Part shown: in pieces, positions 35,776-47,527 of the stretch
Layout: each line of letters starts with the position of its first letter
Position numbering within the stretch: the stretch's first letter is position 1
NCBI GenBank assembly: GCA_030760725.1
Contig: JASWHV010000003.1
Span: forward strand, 113,120,153 to 113,184,152
Source of the DNA: Neostapfia colusana
Taxonomy: Eukaryota > Streptophyta > Magnoliopsida > Poales > Poaceae
Direction of reading: 5' to 3'
Length of the DNA stretch: 64,000 bases
Position numbers and translations under genes: made by a program
Notes under the pieces: generated by a model
What the model was told of the DNA's origin: nothing
The model's database searches: none
What the model saw: only the letters and a program-made list of their open reading frames with translations

Positions 35776-36654
35776 GTCACGCCTCGCCATCACCGGAGAA
35801 GAAGCCCAACGATCTGTCCTACCACAATTTTTCATAGAAAAATCCCCCGCTGCTGCCATTGCTAGGAGAAAGTCCCTGCCACATTGAGGAAGTGAGTAGG
35901 CCTCCATTACCCATCTTACGACGTCGCCACTGTTTCTACGCATCCGTTTTCTTCGCCCCCTTCGAGCAGGAACTTTTGCGTGTGGACAGATCATGTTTTG
36001 ATCGATTTTTGACAGTGAAATTGATCTAGATCTTGAGTCAAGATCATCACCACATAGAAACTTGATCCCTACACTCTTGTTCATCATAAAACCCCATGAA
36101 AGCCCATTAAAACATGCAAGAACACGTACAAACTAGTTCTATAAAACTGCACTATAGGATTTGCATTCATCTACCTATTGCATCTTGAGTAAAGTTTGTG
36201 CATGATGATTGATTTCTGTAAGTAGATGTACAAGCTCAAGAGGCCGTCTACAAGGAACTACAGCACCAAGATTTTGAGACGCTTGAACAGCAAGAGCCAT
36301 GGGAGCAAGGCAAGTTCTCCTTGACCATATTGATCCCATGTTCTGAAACTGTTATGTTTGCGTAAACGTGTATACTTGAGTCAACTTGATGGGACACCCT
36401 TTTATAGGAGTTTAATAATTTTGTTAACCATCCTTGTCGCCGGGAAAGTTGATGAGTCGGGTATGATCGTTTGTCCTTTTTCTTTGCTTAATTTACGGGA
36501 TATGGGAAGATGAATTAAAACATGGTTAGCTACTGCACTCATATAAATAATGATGATGAGAACTTGATGATGTTAATGAGCAGGGAATCGGGGAGATCTA
36601 GGCAAGCTTGGTTCGTGGATGTTTCTGAATGAGATGGTGGTTTACTTGCCGTAG

Positions 36655-37100
36655 ATCTAAGGACCGGTTAATGCGAGCACATGCCAGGAAAACAGTGCCA
36701 CCACAAGGCCAAATATGGTGCGGCTTAGCTGACTAATTAGGTGTGTTGCTAGCTTGTTATGGACCGTTGGATGGTGCGGGGAATGGGAGTTGAGAGGGAC
36801 TTCCCTGGAACTGCATGGCACAAGTGGGGGCCCGTGGATGGGAGAATGGAGATTCGAGCCTGCCGGTGAAACCTTAGTGGGTCTGTACATACTAGTAGCC
36901 CTTTTGTAAAGGCTATTTTGTGATCTCTTGGCCATACACCGATGGTTGTGTACTGGTATAATGGAGGTTCTTTCTAGTCGCCGACGGGTGAAGAAATCAC
37001 AAACTTATGGGTAAAGTGGTGGCACCTCTGCAGAGTGTAAAACTATCATGATAGCCGTGCTTCCGGTCACAAGCACCTGGCCAACTTCCATGATTAGAGG
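36655..37100 (+). other. Conserved LTR block, element D copy
   Basis: Same ordered motifs as in A's LTR at 2140-2620, including GGACCGGTTAATG, CGTTGGATGGTGCGGGGA, 'ccttttgtaaaggct', 'ctctgcagagtg' and 'catgattagaggc'. Confidence 0.75.
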
Positions 37101-37487
37101 CAAAACATGGGATGGATGGTTATGATATGGTCATTGGGATTGTTTTGAGTCATGAAAATGAGTTTAGTTTCGGTTATATGAATATGAGATGGTTATGAAT
37201 CATTATGAATATGAGATGAACTTGAGAAAGATTAATGGCTGGTTGAGACTTTATATATGGTGAATCATGATGAAGGAATGTTGATGATTAACTTGGTTAT
37301 GATGGGATTTAACTCACCTAGAAATAGTTGCTGTTTTTATTATGTTTGTGAAATAAAAATGTGCTTGCTGCAATGAGCCTTTTTATTGCTACCTTGTTGT
37401 AAGCTACATGTCATACTTTTCCCGCACTAATTGAGTACGACATGTACTCACCCTTGCATTACCACATATACATCAGCTACAGAGGAG

Positions 37488-38514
37488 GAGAGCAGCACCG
37501 AGGTAGGGCGCTCTCGTGGCCGTGCTTGCTCGGGCGTGAAAGCCTCTGTGGAGAGCTGTACACGTGCACTTGATCATCGGCTTGCTTTAATTCGCCGTGG
37601 AGGAAGGTTGTTCTAGAGGAAAGGAACCAAAAACTGGCTAGCTTTCGCGCTGAGGAGCTGAGGGACGAGTCTGCCGTGCTGTTTTGCATCTCGGACGGAA
37701 GTGAGCGCGAGTTTTTGCCGGGTTCCGATCGATCACCGAGGGTGCGGCGGTGTGAGGCTCTGTTCGTGTGTTTGCTCTCGAGGAGGAGGAAGCGAAGTCC
37801 TTTTTCTTGGTCTGTGAAGAGGAGGATCACACCGAGGGGGGGATGAAGCAGCGACACGGGTCGCCAGCGCGGGGTAAGAACAACAAGGAGGTGGCAGCAG
37901 CAGCTCGGTGTCGCCCGGGAGGAAGCTCCTCGGTGGAGTGAGAAACAGAGAGCCAATTGCTTCCTTTGCAAGTCATTTTGCTCAATGACATGTGGGGTCT
38001 ACCCCTTCCTCCTCTCAAAAAGATCTCCTCATGTCAATCTTAATGCATTCAAAAGTTCTGAAGTTTAAAAGTGGACTAGGATTTGAATGCGCCGAATTCA
38101 GTTTGAATTTGCATTGCAAATTTGAATTCGGTTTGAATTTGCAAATGCTCATATTCACTTCCTCTTTTGCCCACCCTAAAGTCAAAAGTTTGCCACCCTA
38201 CCTTTTCCTAAAATTCAAAAGTGTAGGGCTGCATGTATATTCAAAAGTTTAGCCGCAATTTGTGTGAACTTTGAATTTGGAAAATCTGATTTTTAATCCT
38301 TCATGCAAAAGTGTATTTCATCCATGGTGTTCTAGTCCACTTTGGTTCAACACATTCAAATGAACATGTGAGCCTATTTTTGGATGAACATCCCTGAACA
38401 ACATGGCGTGAAGAAAAATTTTAGCAAGTCCCATTTTTCATGACTTTGCAACACATGGACTATCAAGCCTCAGTTTATACATATACATTTTTGGGACTTT
38501 TACAGTTGCACCTT
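37488..38514 (-). mobile_element. Element J: LTR fragment of the B family
   Basis: The minus-strand start TGTAAAAGTCCC lies at 38514. The sequence follows B's LTR (for example the GTGAAAGC...TGTGGAGAGCTGT segment near 37538-37560 against 14070-14090). It breaks off at 37487 against D's LTR. No polypurine tract adjoins its right side, so it is a 5' or solo LTR that has lost the rest. The junction with D is not a normal insertion boundary. Confidence 0.75.
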
Positions 38515-38918
38515 GGGCAACTCGGATACGTTGCCTCTATGTGCCTCTCCCTCCACACGTGATTAGATTGCCCCTCCACCAGGACAAGCGTGTATGGAGT
38601 GCCCTCCATAGCTCTCACATGTAACTGGCAGAAACGCGACATGGTGTCACGGGCTGCCACTTGCCACATCTCCTCTGGTTGTCTACCTCTCACCATGACG
38701 GTGAACGGCGCCCAACCGGGTGGCGTAGGCCCTGCTGGAATTTCAACATGGATGGTCCATGTCTTGTTCCCTTCCTTGCCTTCTTCCTTGGTGAGGTACT
38801 ATGGCATCTCCACGCATCCGAAATATTGAAGCATTTGCTTCAACAGATCCGGATAACCGCTGCGTTGAGAACAATGGGATACCACCCACCCATTCTCCAG
38901 TTGTTTATCCGCTGTCAT
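38515..38918 (-). pseudogene. Unknown-protein ORF fragment at the gag position of element I
   Basis: From ATG 38918 the minus frame is open for 39 codons to a TAG at 38801-38799. It then continues in the same frame for about 94 codons, until J's LTR begins at 38514. It is not gag-like: no capsid or CCHC motifs. It reads GYPDLLKQMLQYFGCVEMP before the stop, then WTIHVEIPAGPTPPGWAPF and WQVAARDTMSRFCQLHVRAM. That pattern resembles, from memory, a grass-specific family of unknown function (a 'W..AAR.a...lC' motif) sometimes found in transposon-rich DNA. ATTTCTATAG directly precedes the ATG, like the acceptor-type context before other gag starts. It may be a captured host-gene fragment or an element-specific ORF; the C-terminus is lost. 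Confidence 0.55.
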
Positions 38919-40424
38919 CTATAGAAATATATTTGAAAAAGTTCAAATATGCATTTCAACAGTAAATCATCGAGTTATAACATAAAACATGTCATTGAAC
39001 TCATAAAACTTGGAAACACAAATCAAACTTAGAACAAATTTGATTGCTGGTCTGGTGCCCAAAATGACAGTCCTGACCAAATTCCCTTTCAACCTGATTT
39101 AGACCATGCTAAAGGCAAAACCAGTTCTGGAGCTAAACATGAAAGTTAAAGCTAACTTCAATAGATTTCCAGAATGTATTTGCTTGGTCTCATATTTGTT
39201 CTGGTTCAAAAGTTATGAGATGTCAAATTTGACAGAATTTCTGAAGAAAATTGGACAGCACCTCCCTGCTTGAGGTACTAATTTGATCCAAGAATTCCAG
39301 TTAATTCTACATCGATTTTGACAAATTTTTATGTTACAGAGTTGCAACCAATCTCATAAATTTTTCAGAACTACCTCATTTTCTATTTTTTTATTTTTAT
39401 GCAGGAAGTTATGCTCATTTTACATAGATTTACAGAGAGTGTTTGCTCTGCCCTGTTTTCTGGACAGTTTCAACTCTGCTGCATTTTTCAACTGGTTAAG
39501 GGATGAAACACCTCTGGACATCAATAGAAAAGTTGTAAATATCTTCCAAATCTTTTCATAAATGTATCATATGACCCAAAACTCGAAAGAAATCAACCTC
39601 TAACCTCTGTTTAACATCAGCCTTGTTTCAGCTGAAAACAGGGGACTCTGTCCTTAGTATCCTATAAGTTGAAAACTTGTTTACATTGAACATCCTGATT
39701 AAGGGAAGAAGTTATATCAATGTTTTAGTGCTATGGATCAAAACCTTTGAGTTTTACAATGGTGTTGATCATTTAGTGGGGTGTGACGTCGATGCGTCAC
39801 CAGTTCATGTCGGTACTACATTCCTCACAAAGAAAAACTTATACCGGATTTAGCCGGCTTCGTTAGTTCAGTGGCACTAAAATGTCTCTTGCACACGTGT
39901 ACTACTCGTCTACCGATCCGTGGTTAGACTACCGGCAAATAAACCACTCAATCGTCGGGTTCGGCTGCACACCGAACCCGGTCCCAATACAGTTCGTACA
40001 ACCGTCCGTCATCACTCGCACGGTTGTTTTCAAACCAATCACGCCTTGAGCTATGTGTTCACGTTACTAACCACGTGACGGGGCCTCCCAAACTTGCCCG
40101 TAGCACACCAGTGAAGGGTGTTGCTCGAATACCCCGAACGACATGAAGAGTCGTAGAGGATACTAAATCTGGCCGGGTTACCTGCCACCCGTGAGGCTCC
40201 ACCCTTTGGCTTGTGCACACTGGTGGACAGCGCTTACATGCACCCCCCCAAGACATATGACGTCCCGAGATGCATGATTTTCTGACATAAGAAATTAGGT
40301 TAGTGTTGCCACTATCTATACACTAATAACATCCTTATATGGGATACTAACTCGTTCCTCACCAAGTTTTTGAAAAGATGACCTTTTTAGTGTGTTAAAC
40401 CTCAAGCGACCTCTTATACCACGC
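38919..40424 (-). other. 5' leader of element I
   Basis: About 1.5 kb without a credible ORF. 39790-40265 matches the leader block of B and E, including 'gacatgaagagtcgtagaggat' type motifs. A donor-like GGTGAG lies on the minus strand at 40358-40363. ATCCTTATATGGG near 40330 is shared with B. Confidence 0.7.
40410..40421 (-). promoter_or_regulatory. Decayed primer binding site of element I
   Basis: Minus strand TGGTATAAGAGG, two or three mismatches from the Met-tRNA site, three bases from the LTR end as in B. Confidence 0.7.
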
Positions 40425-40467
40425 TGCGAGGACCACACGGTCTCGACTAGCCAGGATCACGCTGAGG

Positions 40468-40488
40468 GGTGCTGTGTTGCACAGCACC
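40468..40488 (-). other. Conserved LTR-end hairpin (element I copy)
   Basis: GGTGCTGT pairs with ACAGCACC around a 5-nt loop. Stem sequence differs from B and C but the pairing is kept. Confidence 0.65.
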
Positions 40489-42800
40489 GAATAAAACACA
40501 TAACAGGTACAAAGTGGAAGCAAAAGTTTATTACAATGAGCTGTTTTTGAACATGTTTACAACTAAAATAAGTCAAGTCTACACTCACGGGCGTAGACTA
40601 AGCAAAAGAATCCATGTTCAGCCTGTGAACGTGTCTCCACTAGCAGCAACACACACTAAGACGGTGGCATGCATGACTCCCATTCGACGGGGTTTCCCTC
40701 TTGGGGGTCCGTCTCCTCCTCAGGAGTCTCCTCCTCATAACACCCTGCAAAAGCTTCAAACACAAGCAGTGAGCACAACGGGTCAGCAAGACTCACCCGT
40801 CTTTGCTATACATGAAACTTTTATATGCTGGATTACAGTGTAAATGGGAATGTAAGTTGCCAAGGACACGCCTAATTAGTTGAACCTTATATTCAAGTTT
40901 TAGCAGCAAGTTGTGGAGAACCTCACGCTAAGACACATAAGAGAGCCGCAATCAAACAAGAAACACATTTCTCTCATGTGCTTTGCCCAAGGTTAAAAGT
41001 AACTTTAATTTGCTCTAAACTATAACAGATCATTAACAACCAATGTATAGCTTTCAATCAGCAAGTTTTTAACATGACTCTAGCCTGTTCTTTCTACGTC
41101 ATGCTACAGTAAACAAGTGGTACTCACTGACCGCTAGGAAAAGCGATTATAATCGATTGACACCTGCAGGGTTACCTGAATAACCCGTCACTTACGCCCG
41201 TACTCGACGTTGCATACAGCAACCATCACGGATGTCGTACGCAACCACCATTCATCCGTCAGCCAAATGTCGAACCGGTCCTATCGTCCCGAACAAGAGG
41301 TCTCTACGCGCGCATCCACAGTGCCGCCAGCTGATTTACACCTCAAGCTCTCAACCTACCCCCTGGACGACAAGAATGCCTCAACACCTAGCTACCCGAA
41401 TTATATCGGTTTCCCAGTTCCCATATATGTGGTAGGTCTTCGGTACTGTTCTAGCTTGTTCAACAGGCCCGCGCATGGCTCGGTCCTCAATCGACACAAG
41501 CAGAGCTATGGCACCCAGGCCCCAAAGTCCTGCTTCCCTTACCCTCCACTCGGTCTCATTTTTCTTGCCATGTGTTCCATTTTCTATCTCTAACTGAGTG
41601 GTGTGCCTCTAGCCTATTCTCGCGAGCAGTTCCAACTACTCGACTTGTACTGAATCCTACACTATCTTAGCATTGAAGTGGCTACTCGAGGTTTAAAAAC
41701 CTAAGCCCAAAACCAGTGTTTTCTTGGCTATGCATTTGGGTTTTCAAACAAGACTCTAATGCATAAGTAATGTGGATACTCAATGTAATTTCTCGAAACA
41801 ATAAAGTTTGTAAAAAGTTAATGTAAACCGGAGCTTGCCTTGCTGCTGCTGGTCGTAAGCTAGCTGTTCCTCCTGGGTGATGATATCCAACACCTCTGGC
41901 TCTTCATCAACCTTAGCGAATACACAATATAAATGTGTATGCGTGTCAATTTAAATGCATTTGAATTTAAAGATGATATTGTGAAGTCTATACTATAGCT
42001 AGACAGTGCTAATGACTCTGAATTTTTTACTGTGGTTTGGATACAACCTAAACAGAGACTCTTAGGGTGTTCTAGGGATTTTCATGGAGCAAGCCATGAC
42101 TTTATGGAAACTATATTCTCCAAAGGTTCTAATGGAATTGGTTTCACCTAGTTTGAAGATTTCTAGCAAAAGATATGAGCTAAATAATTTCAGAGAAAAT
42201 TCGAAAAATGTTTCTGGACATTTTTCATTTTCTCTGGAACAGTTTCCTTAATCACACCATTAGGTGGATCAAATGAGCTCAACTGGACCTGAAATTGTTA
42301 TGATAGCTCAGGGATATTATGATAAACATCCTGGCAAAATTTCAGAATTTTTCATCAAAGGGTTCTCTAGTTAAAATTCTAAACAGTTTAAACTTTGAAG
42401 AATTAATTCTGGAGAAATAAAGGTTTTCATGAAGTGAAACTTGATTTGTTTGAAAGAACTCAGAGAGCTGAATCCAACAAAATTTGATTCATTCGATTTG
42501 GAGTTTCGTAGCCAATGTTATGTTGGTTTGAAGTTTAAACTAGGAACTGAAAATCGGGGAAAAGTATAAACGGCTGACAACCGGGCCAACCGCCCAGCGT
42601 CATCTTTAACCTCCCGCCGGCGCCCGAGCGTGTGACGAACAGAGGATGTGGAGCGGTCCATTCTCCGGCTGCGATGGACCATTTCTGTTGATCTTTCGCG
42701 CTACACGCTCCTCAGACCAAGCCCTAGCGGCTGGACATGGTTGTGCAGCATGCCATCAACAGAAAACCGGTCGGCATCGACGGCGGCGATAGGTGGTGCG

Positions 42801-42805
42801 GCGCC
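42801..42805. repeat. Target site duplication of element E, left
   Basis: GCGCC directly before TGTAAAGG; identical GCGCC follows the element at 53466-53470. Confidence 0.93.
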
Positions 42806-43313
42806 TGTAAAGGTCCCAAAAATATGAATACAAAGAAACTCATGTTTGCACAAAGTTGGTTTCATATGTATGAAAAATGGGACGTGTTTAAACTTTTCCA
42901 CATGTGATAATACACATGAGAGCTCTCTTCACACAAGTTCAATTATTTATTTGAATGCTTGGAACCCAAAGAGGATTTGAAACCAAGGTGGGAAGTTCCC
43001 ATATGTGTGAGAAATCTAAATTCAGATTTTGGAACAAACTTGTTCAATTCAAAATTCAAATGAGGGCAAAACAATGAATTTCAAACTGTTGTGCTAAAAT
43101 TCTCATTTGCAGCAGCCAAACGAATAATCAGATTTCATATTTGAATTCCTTAGGTCCAAATTAGTGGGTATGCAAATTTTCATGAATTTTTGAAATGTTT
43201 TGCAACTCATGTTCCAAAATGCACTTTAAATTTCAAGGATGTCAAATACCCATTTGAATTTGGATGAAACTTGCCCAATTATCCAAATGCACCTCTGATT
43301 TAACTCCCACAAT
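42806..43313 (+). repeat. 5' LTR of element E, internally deleted
   Basis: TGTAAAGGTCCC start; it matches the first ~510 bp of the 3' LTR (49222 on) with a few differences. Homology stops near 43313, after 'aactcccacaat', and leader sequence follows directly. Confidence 0.93.
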
Positions 43314-44656
43314 GTTCTATGTCTTGGGGGGTGCATGTAAGCACTGTCCACCAGTGCGCACAAGCTGAAGGGTGGAGCCCCACGGGTGGCAGGTAACCCG
43401 GCCAGCTTTAGTATCTTCTACGACTCTTCATGTTGTTTGGGGTACTCGAGCAAGGCAAGTATGGGAGACCCCGTCACGTGGTTAGTAACGTGAACACGTA
43501 GCTCAAGGCGTGTTTGGCTTGAGAACATCCGTCAACTGATGACGGACGGGTGTACGAACTGTATTGGGACAGGGATCGGTGTGCAGCCGGACCTGACGAT
43601 TGTGTGTGACTGATGCAGGTTTAACCATGAAACCGTAGTACGAGTAGAACACGTTTGTGAGGAACCGTTTTAGTGCCACCTATAATACGGATATACCGGT
43701 ATAATCCGGTTAAGATTTTCTTTTGGTGAGGCAACGTAGTACCGACATGATTCTTACGGTGCATCGACACCGTACTAAACTTAATAACCTCTTCCCTACG
43801 TGGAAATGATTCATGAACTAATTTTCAAATAAAAATGGAAGTTTGAAACAAATATTAGTTACTGAACTATTATTTTGAGCTAAGATTCAAATGAGAGGAT
43901 GATTAGGCTTCAAAAATTTCAAAAACAGAGTGCTCTGTTTCAGGCAGGAATTCTTGCTGGACTTTGACAGAGCATAACTCTGAGTAGATTTACCCAATTA
44001 AGGTGTATGATACAGTTCTGGAAATATTGTTAAGTTCCATACGACTTCTATGTAGAGCTCCAGAGCAAAATCAGAAGCTAAATTGGTGGAAAGTCCAGTT
44101 GAAGGTAAACTGTCCAGAACCAGGACAGTAGCAAGACCTCTCGGGACCTTTATGTTTTTAAGCCATAACTTTCTGTAGAAAAATCCTTAAGCAGCCTATG
44201 CTACACCGTTGGAAAGTTTATGAAATTTGCAACATTGTTGTAGTTCAAAGCTTGTTCATATTCTTATTGTATTTGCATATACAACTGTTATAAAAATAAC
44301 ACATACAAAGGAGATGCTGGCAAATTTTATCCAGGAATTCTGTCAACTTTGGAAAATCATAACTTTTGATCCAGAGATGATCTGAAGGCATATGGATACT
44401 CGTTGGAAATATATTGAAGTTAAATTTAACATTGGAATGCAACTTGAGTTATGAAAATGCTTTTAACTAGATCAAAATCTGGAGATAGTATTTGGTCTGT
44501 TCTGTACAGATAGGCTGGTTAGCTATGCCTACTCTAAGGAGTTGTGCAAACATGGATTTTGTTACTGCTTTCATAAAGTTTTGACATGTTCATGTTTCAT
44601 TAGTCTCACATACTGCTGAGTTCATGTTTAACTCATCTCAAATACATTTTTGCAGT
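43314..44656 (+). other. Leader of element E
   Basis: Begins inside the conserved leader block (43320-43770, reverse complement of those in B and I), because the LTR end and primer site are deleted. No credible ORF. It ends TTTTTGCAGT before the gag ATG, an acceptor-like context as in B. Confidence 0.75.
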
Positions 44657-45850
44657 ATGGTTCGTAGTCGCTCTAGGAGTAAGGCCGGTAGTTCTCGCCG
44701 AGGCGGTGATGCTTTTACTCCACCGTCAGAACCACCATCCACGGGATGGATGGATCTTATGACTCGAGTTGTCGAGTCTAATAAAGATAACACAAGGCTA
44801 CTCCAAGAAGCAACACAAGAGAACACATGCTTACTCCAAGATTTGGCACAGCAAGGAGTACTCTAGAACACGCAACAAGTCGTTCCACCATAGAACGCTT
44901 ATCTAGATTTCTTTGCGACTTAACCGCCAATCTTTACTGAAGCCACCAAACCTGTGGAAGCAGATCAATGGCTTCGTGTCATGGAGTCCAAATCTGGAGT
45001 ATTTGAGTGTGATGAATATCAGAAGACAATGTTTGCCGCTCAACAACTTCATGAAGCCACCGGGAACTGATGGGTTGAATATTTTGCCACCATTCCGGAA
45101 GGCCATCAAGTAACATGGAAGGAATTCTGTGAAGCCTATCGTACTCGTCACATACCACTAGGTATTGTCAAGGCAAAGTGGGAGGAATTTTTGGGCTTGA
45201 AGCAAGGTGACATGAGTATCCTTGAGTATGTCAGAAGGTTTACCCTTTTGGCCCAGTATGCTCCCAAATATGTGGCGAAAGAAGAGGCATGGTGTGATTT
45301 ATCCTTCCATCGCCTGAGGGCCATATTACAGGAGAAGTTGGCCGTGCACAACAAAGGCAGTTACACCAACATGGTCGATGCGGCTCTCATCCAAGAGAAG
45401 CCGACACTCGAGTAGCAAGCAGAGAAGAGAAAAATGAGTGAGATCGAACAGGCCAGCACAAGTTTCGAGCCCCAAAAATACCATTTGGTGTACCGAACGC
45501 CATCCGGTGAAAGATGGAGGCCACCTGTACGATCAACTCCTTAGAGGTTGATTGCTGGTCAAGTACCACAACTTGCACCACCTCCACAGCAGAAGCATCA
45601 GACGGTGGTTTGTGCTCCATCGCTGCAGCCATGTGTACCTAGCATCCAATCGCAAGTCAGCGAAGAACCGGAGAGACATCCATGTTTAACTTGTGGTCGT
45701 ATGGGCCATTATGTTAGGCATTGTCCGGAGGGAATTCAAGGCTGCGGGTCATCATATTTACAATATTCCGCCTCGTACCTAAATCTGCAGAAAGGAGGGC
45801 AGACAAGGGGCAGTATTCACTAAAAAGTGATTGGTAATGTTCTGGAAGAA
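44657..45850 (+). pseudogene. gag: Gag of element E, heavily decayed
   Basis: Starts MVRSRSRSKAGSS, parallel to B's Gag start, and follows B's Gag through the capsid domain (DQWLRVMESKSGVFECDEYQ; SILEYVRRFTLLAQYAP) to a CCHC knuckle (CLTCGRMGHYVRHC, ~45686-45727). In-frame stops include TAG 44864, TAG 44891, TAA 44921, a TGA near 45068 in place of Trp, and a TAG near 45414. Most can be read as C-to-T or G-to-A changes from Gln or Trp codons. Confidence 0.9.
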
Positions 45851-47527
45851 TAAGCCGCGTTAGCAGGGATGTTTTCTCTGAATCAGCTACTGGTTTTGTT
45901 TCCCTTTGATTCCGGTGCCACACACACCTTCATTAGCCAATCTTTCGTGGCTCAACATCAGCTCCAAACAGCTTATACAAAGAGGCAATACCTCATATCT
46001 TCACCTGGGGCAGCAGTATCTCGAGTGAGATTATCTCCCGAGCACCTCTTTGTTGGGGGGGGTAGAATATACCCCACAACTCTCATTATTCTTGAGGGTC
46101 TGAAGATCGACGTCATTTTGGGGATGTCGTGATTGAATTACCATAATGCGGTTCTTAACATCAGCTCTAGGACCGTTGAGCTCAACTCCTCACAGCACAG
46201 TCTTCATATATTAGTTATGGGTGCCAGTCGGCAACAGATTGCAACATTGAACCACACGGAAATTGTGAAGATAGAGTACATTCCGGTGGTACGTGAATAT
46301 CAGGATGTGTTTCCCGATGATTTACCGGGCATGTCGCCCGAGCAGGACGTAGAGTTCAAGATTGAACTTATGCCAGGAACAACACCGATATCACGAAGTC
46401 CGTACAAGATGACACCCAATGAACTTGCAGAATTGAAGACGCAGCTGAATGACCTAATGAGCAAGGGCTTTATACGACCGAATTCATCACCTTGGGGTTG
46501 TTCAGTACTGTTTGTCAAGAAGAAGGACAAAACACTACGGCTTTGTGTTGATTATCGTCATCTTAACGCCGTGACCATCAAGAACATGTATCCACTACCT
46601 CGCATTGATATGCTCTTCGATCAATTAGTGGGCGCGAAAGTATTCTCGAATATAGATCTTCAGTCCGTATATCATCAGATTAAAATTCGGTCAGAAGATA
46701 TTCCGAAAACAACATTTTCAACGAGATACGGGTTGTACGAGTATCTCGTCATGTCTTTTGGTTTGACCAATGCCCTGGCACACTTTATATACCTGATGGA
46801 TTCAGTGTTCATGCCGAAGTTAGATAAATTCGTCGTTGTCTTCATCGACGATATCTTGGTGTACTCCAAGTCAGAGGAGGAGCATGCTGAGCATCTGCAT
46901 ATTGTGCTACAAAGATTGTAAGATCATCATCTCTATGAAAAATTCAGCTAGTGTGAATTCTGGATTAATCAAGTACCTTTTCTTGAACACATTGTTTCAG
47001 CGGAGGGCATCGCTGTTGATCTGAGTAAGATTATCCAAGTGCAGAAATGGGAGTCACAAAAGTCTGTGCATGAAATCTGTAGCTTCCTCGGTTTAGCGGG
47101 TTATTACCGGAGGTTCACCCCGGGTTTCTCCAAGATTGCTAAACCGATGACAGAATTATTGAAGAAGAATACCAGATTTGTATGGGGTGTTGCGTGCGAA
47201 CAAGATTTTAAGACTTTATTGAAGCATCTCACAACAGCCCCAGTTCTTGCTCATCCGGATACGATGAATCCATTCGACGTTTATTGCGATGCATCTGGCA
47301 TCGGTCTTGGCTGCATGCTGATGCAAGATGGATGAGTGGTCGCTTATGGATCTGGTCAACTCAGAAATCACGAGCATCATTATCGAACTCATGATCTTGA
47401 GTTTGCTGCCGTGGTCCTTGCTTTGAAGATGTGGAGGCATTACTTGCTCGGAAATCTTGTACACCTCTACACCGACCACAAGAGCTTGAAATACATCTTC
47501 ACTCAGAAAGAATTGAACATGAGGTAA
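45851..47527 (+). pseudogene. pol: Protease, RT and RNase H of element E, decayed
   Basis: Protease active site DSGATHTF at ~45908. A TGA near 46130 (after VILGMS) separates it from RT. The RT segment 46133-46921 is open, with FIDDILVY near 46850 and both Asp present, then TAA at 46919. Another stop follows within KFS-CEF. The connection/RNase H segment carries YCDASGIGLGC (~47285), a TGA at ~47333, YTDHKSLKYIF, and a TAA after NMR at 47525. It closely parallels element B's pol. Confidence 0.92.

Larger units (their letters stand above)
34789..37487 (+). mobile_element. Element D: 3' remnant of a plus-strand gypsy element
   Basis: Contains the integrase tail/chromodomain, polypurine tract and most of the 3' LTR. 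The left side is cut by C's insertion (5' part expected left of the window). The right side ends inside the LTR at ~37487, where element J's LTR sequence begins; the matching F LTR runs about 330 bp further. It is the outermost element of the left nest. Confidence 0.88.
35071..37487 (+). repeat. 3' LTR of element D (truncated at its 3' end)
   Basis: Begins TGTAAGACTCTC. It aligns in order with F's LTR (61175 down to about 58715), sharing the start, a 20-bp minisatellite, a TATA box, the A/D/F conserved block and a 'cacccttgcattaccacatatacatcagctaca' end segment. The last ~330 bp seen in F are missing; sequence changes to J at ~37487. Confidence 0.9.
40425..42805 (-). repeat. 5' LTR of element I, distal part
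   Basis: Minus-strand LTR end (GTGGTCCTCGCA at 40425). It holds the LTR-end hairpin (40468-40488) and the group-2 conserved block (~41100-41600). It aligns with H's LTR copy (from 41286 against 54956). It is interrupted at 42805 by element E. Confidence 0.88.
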
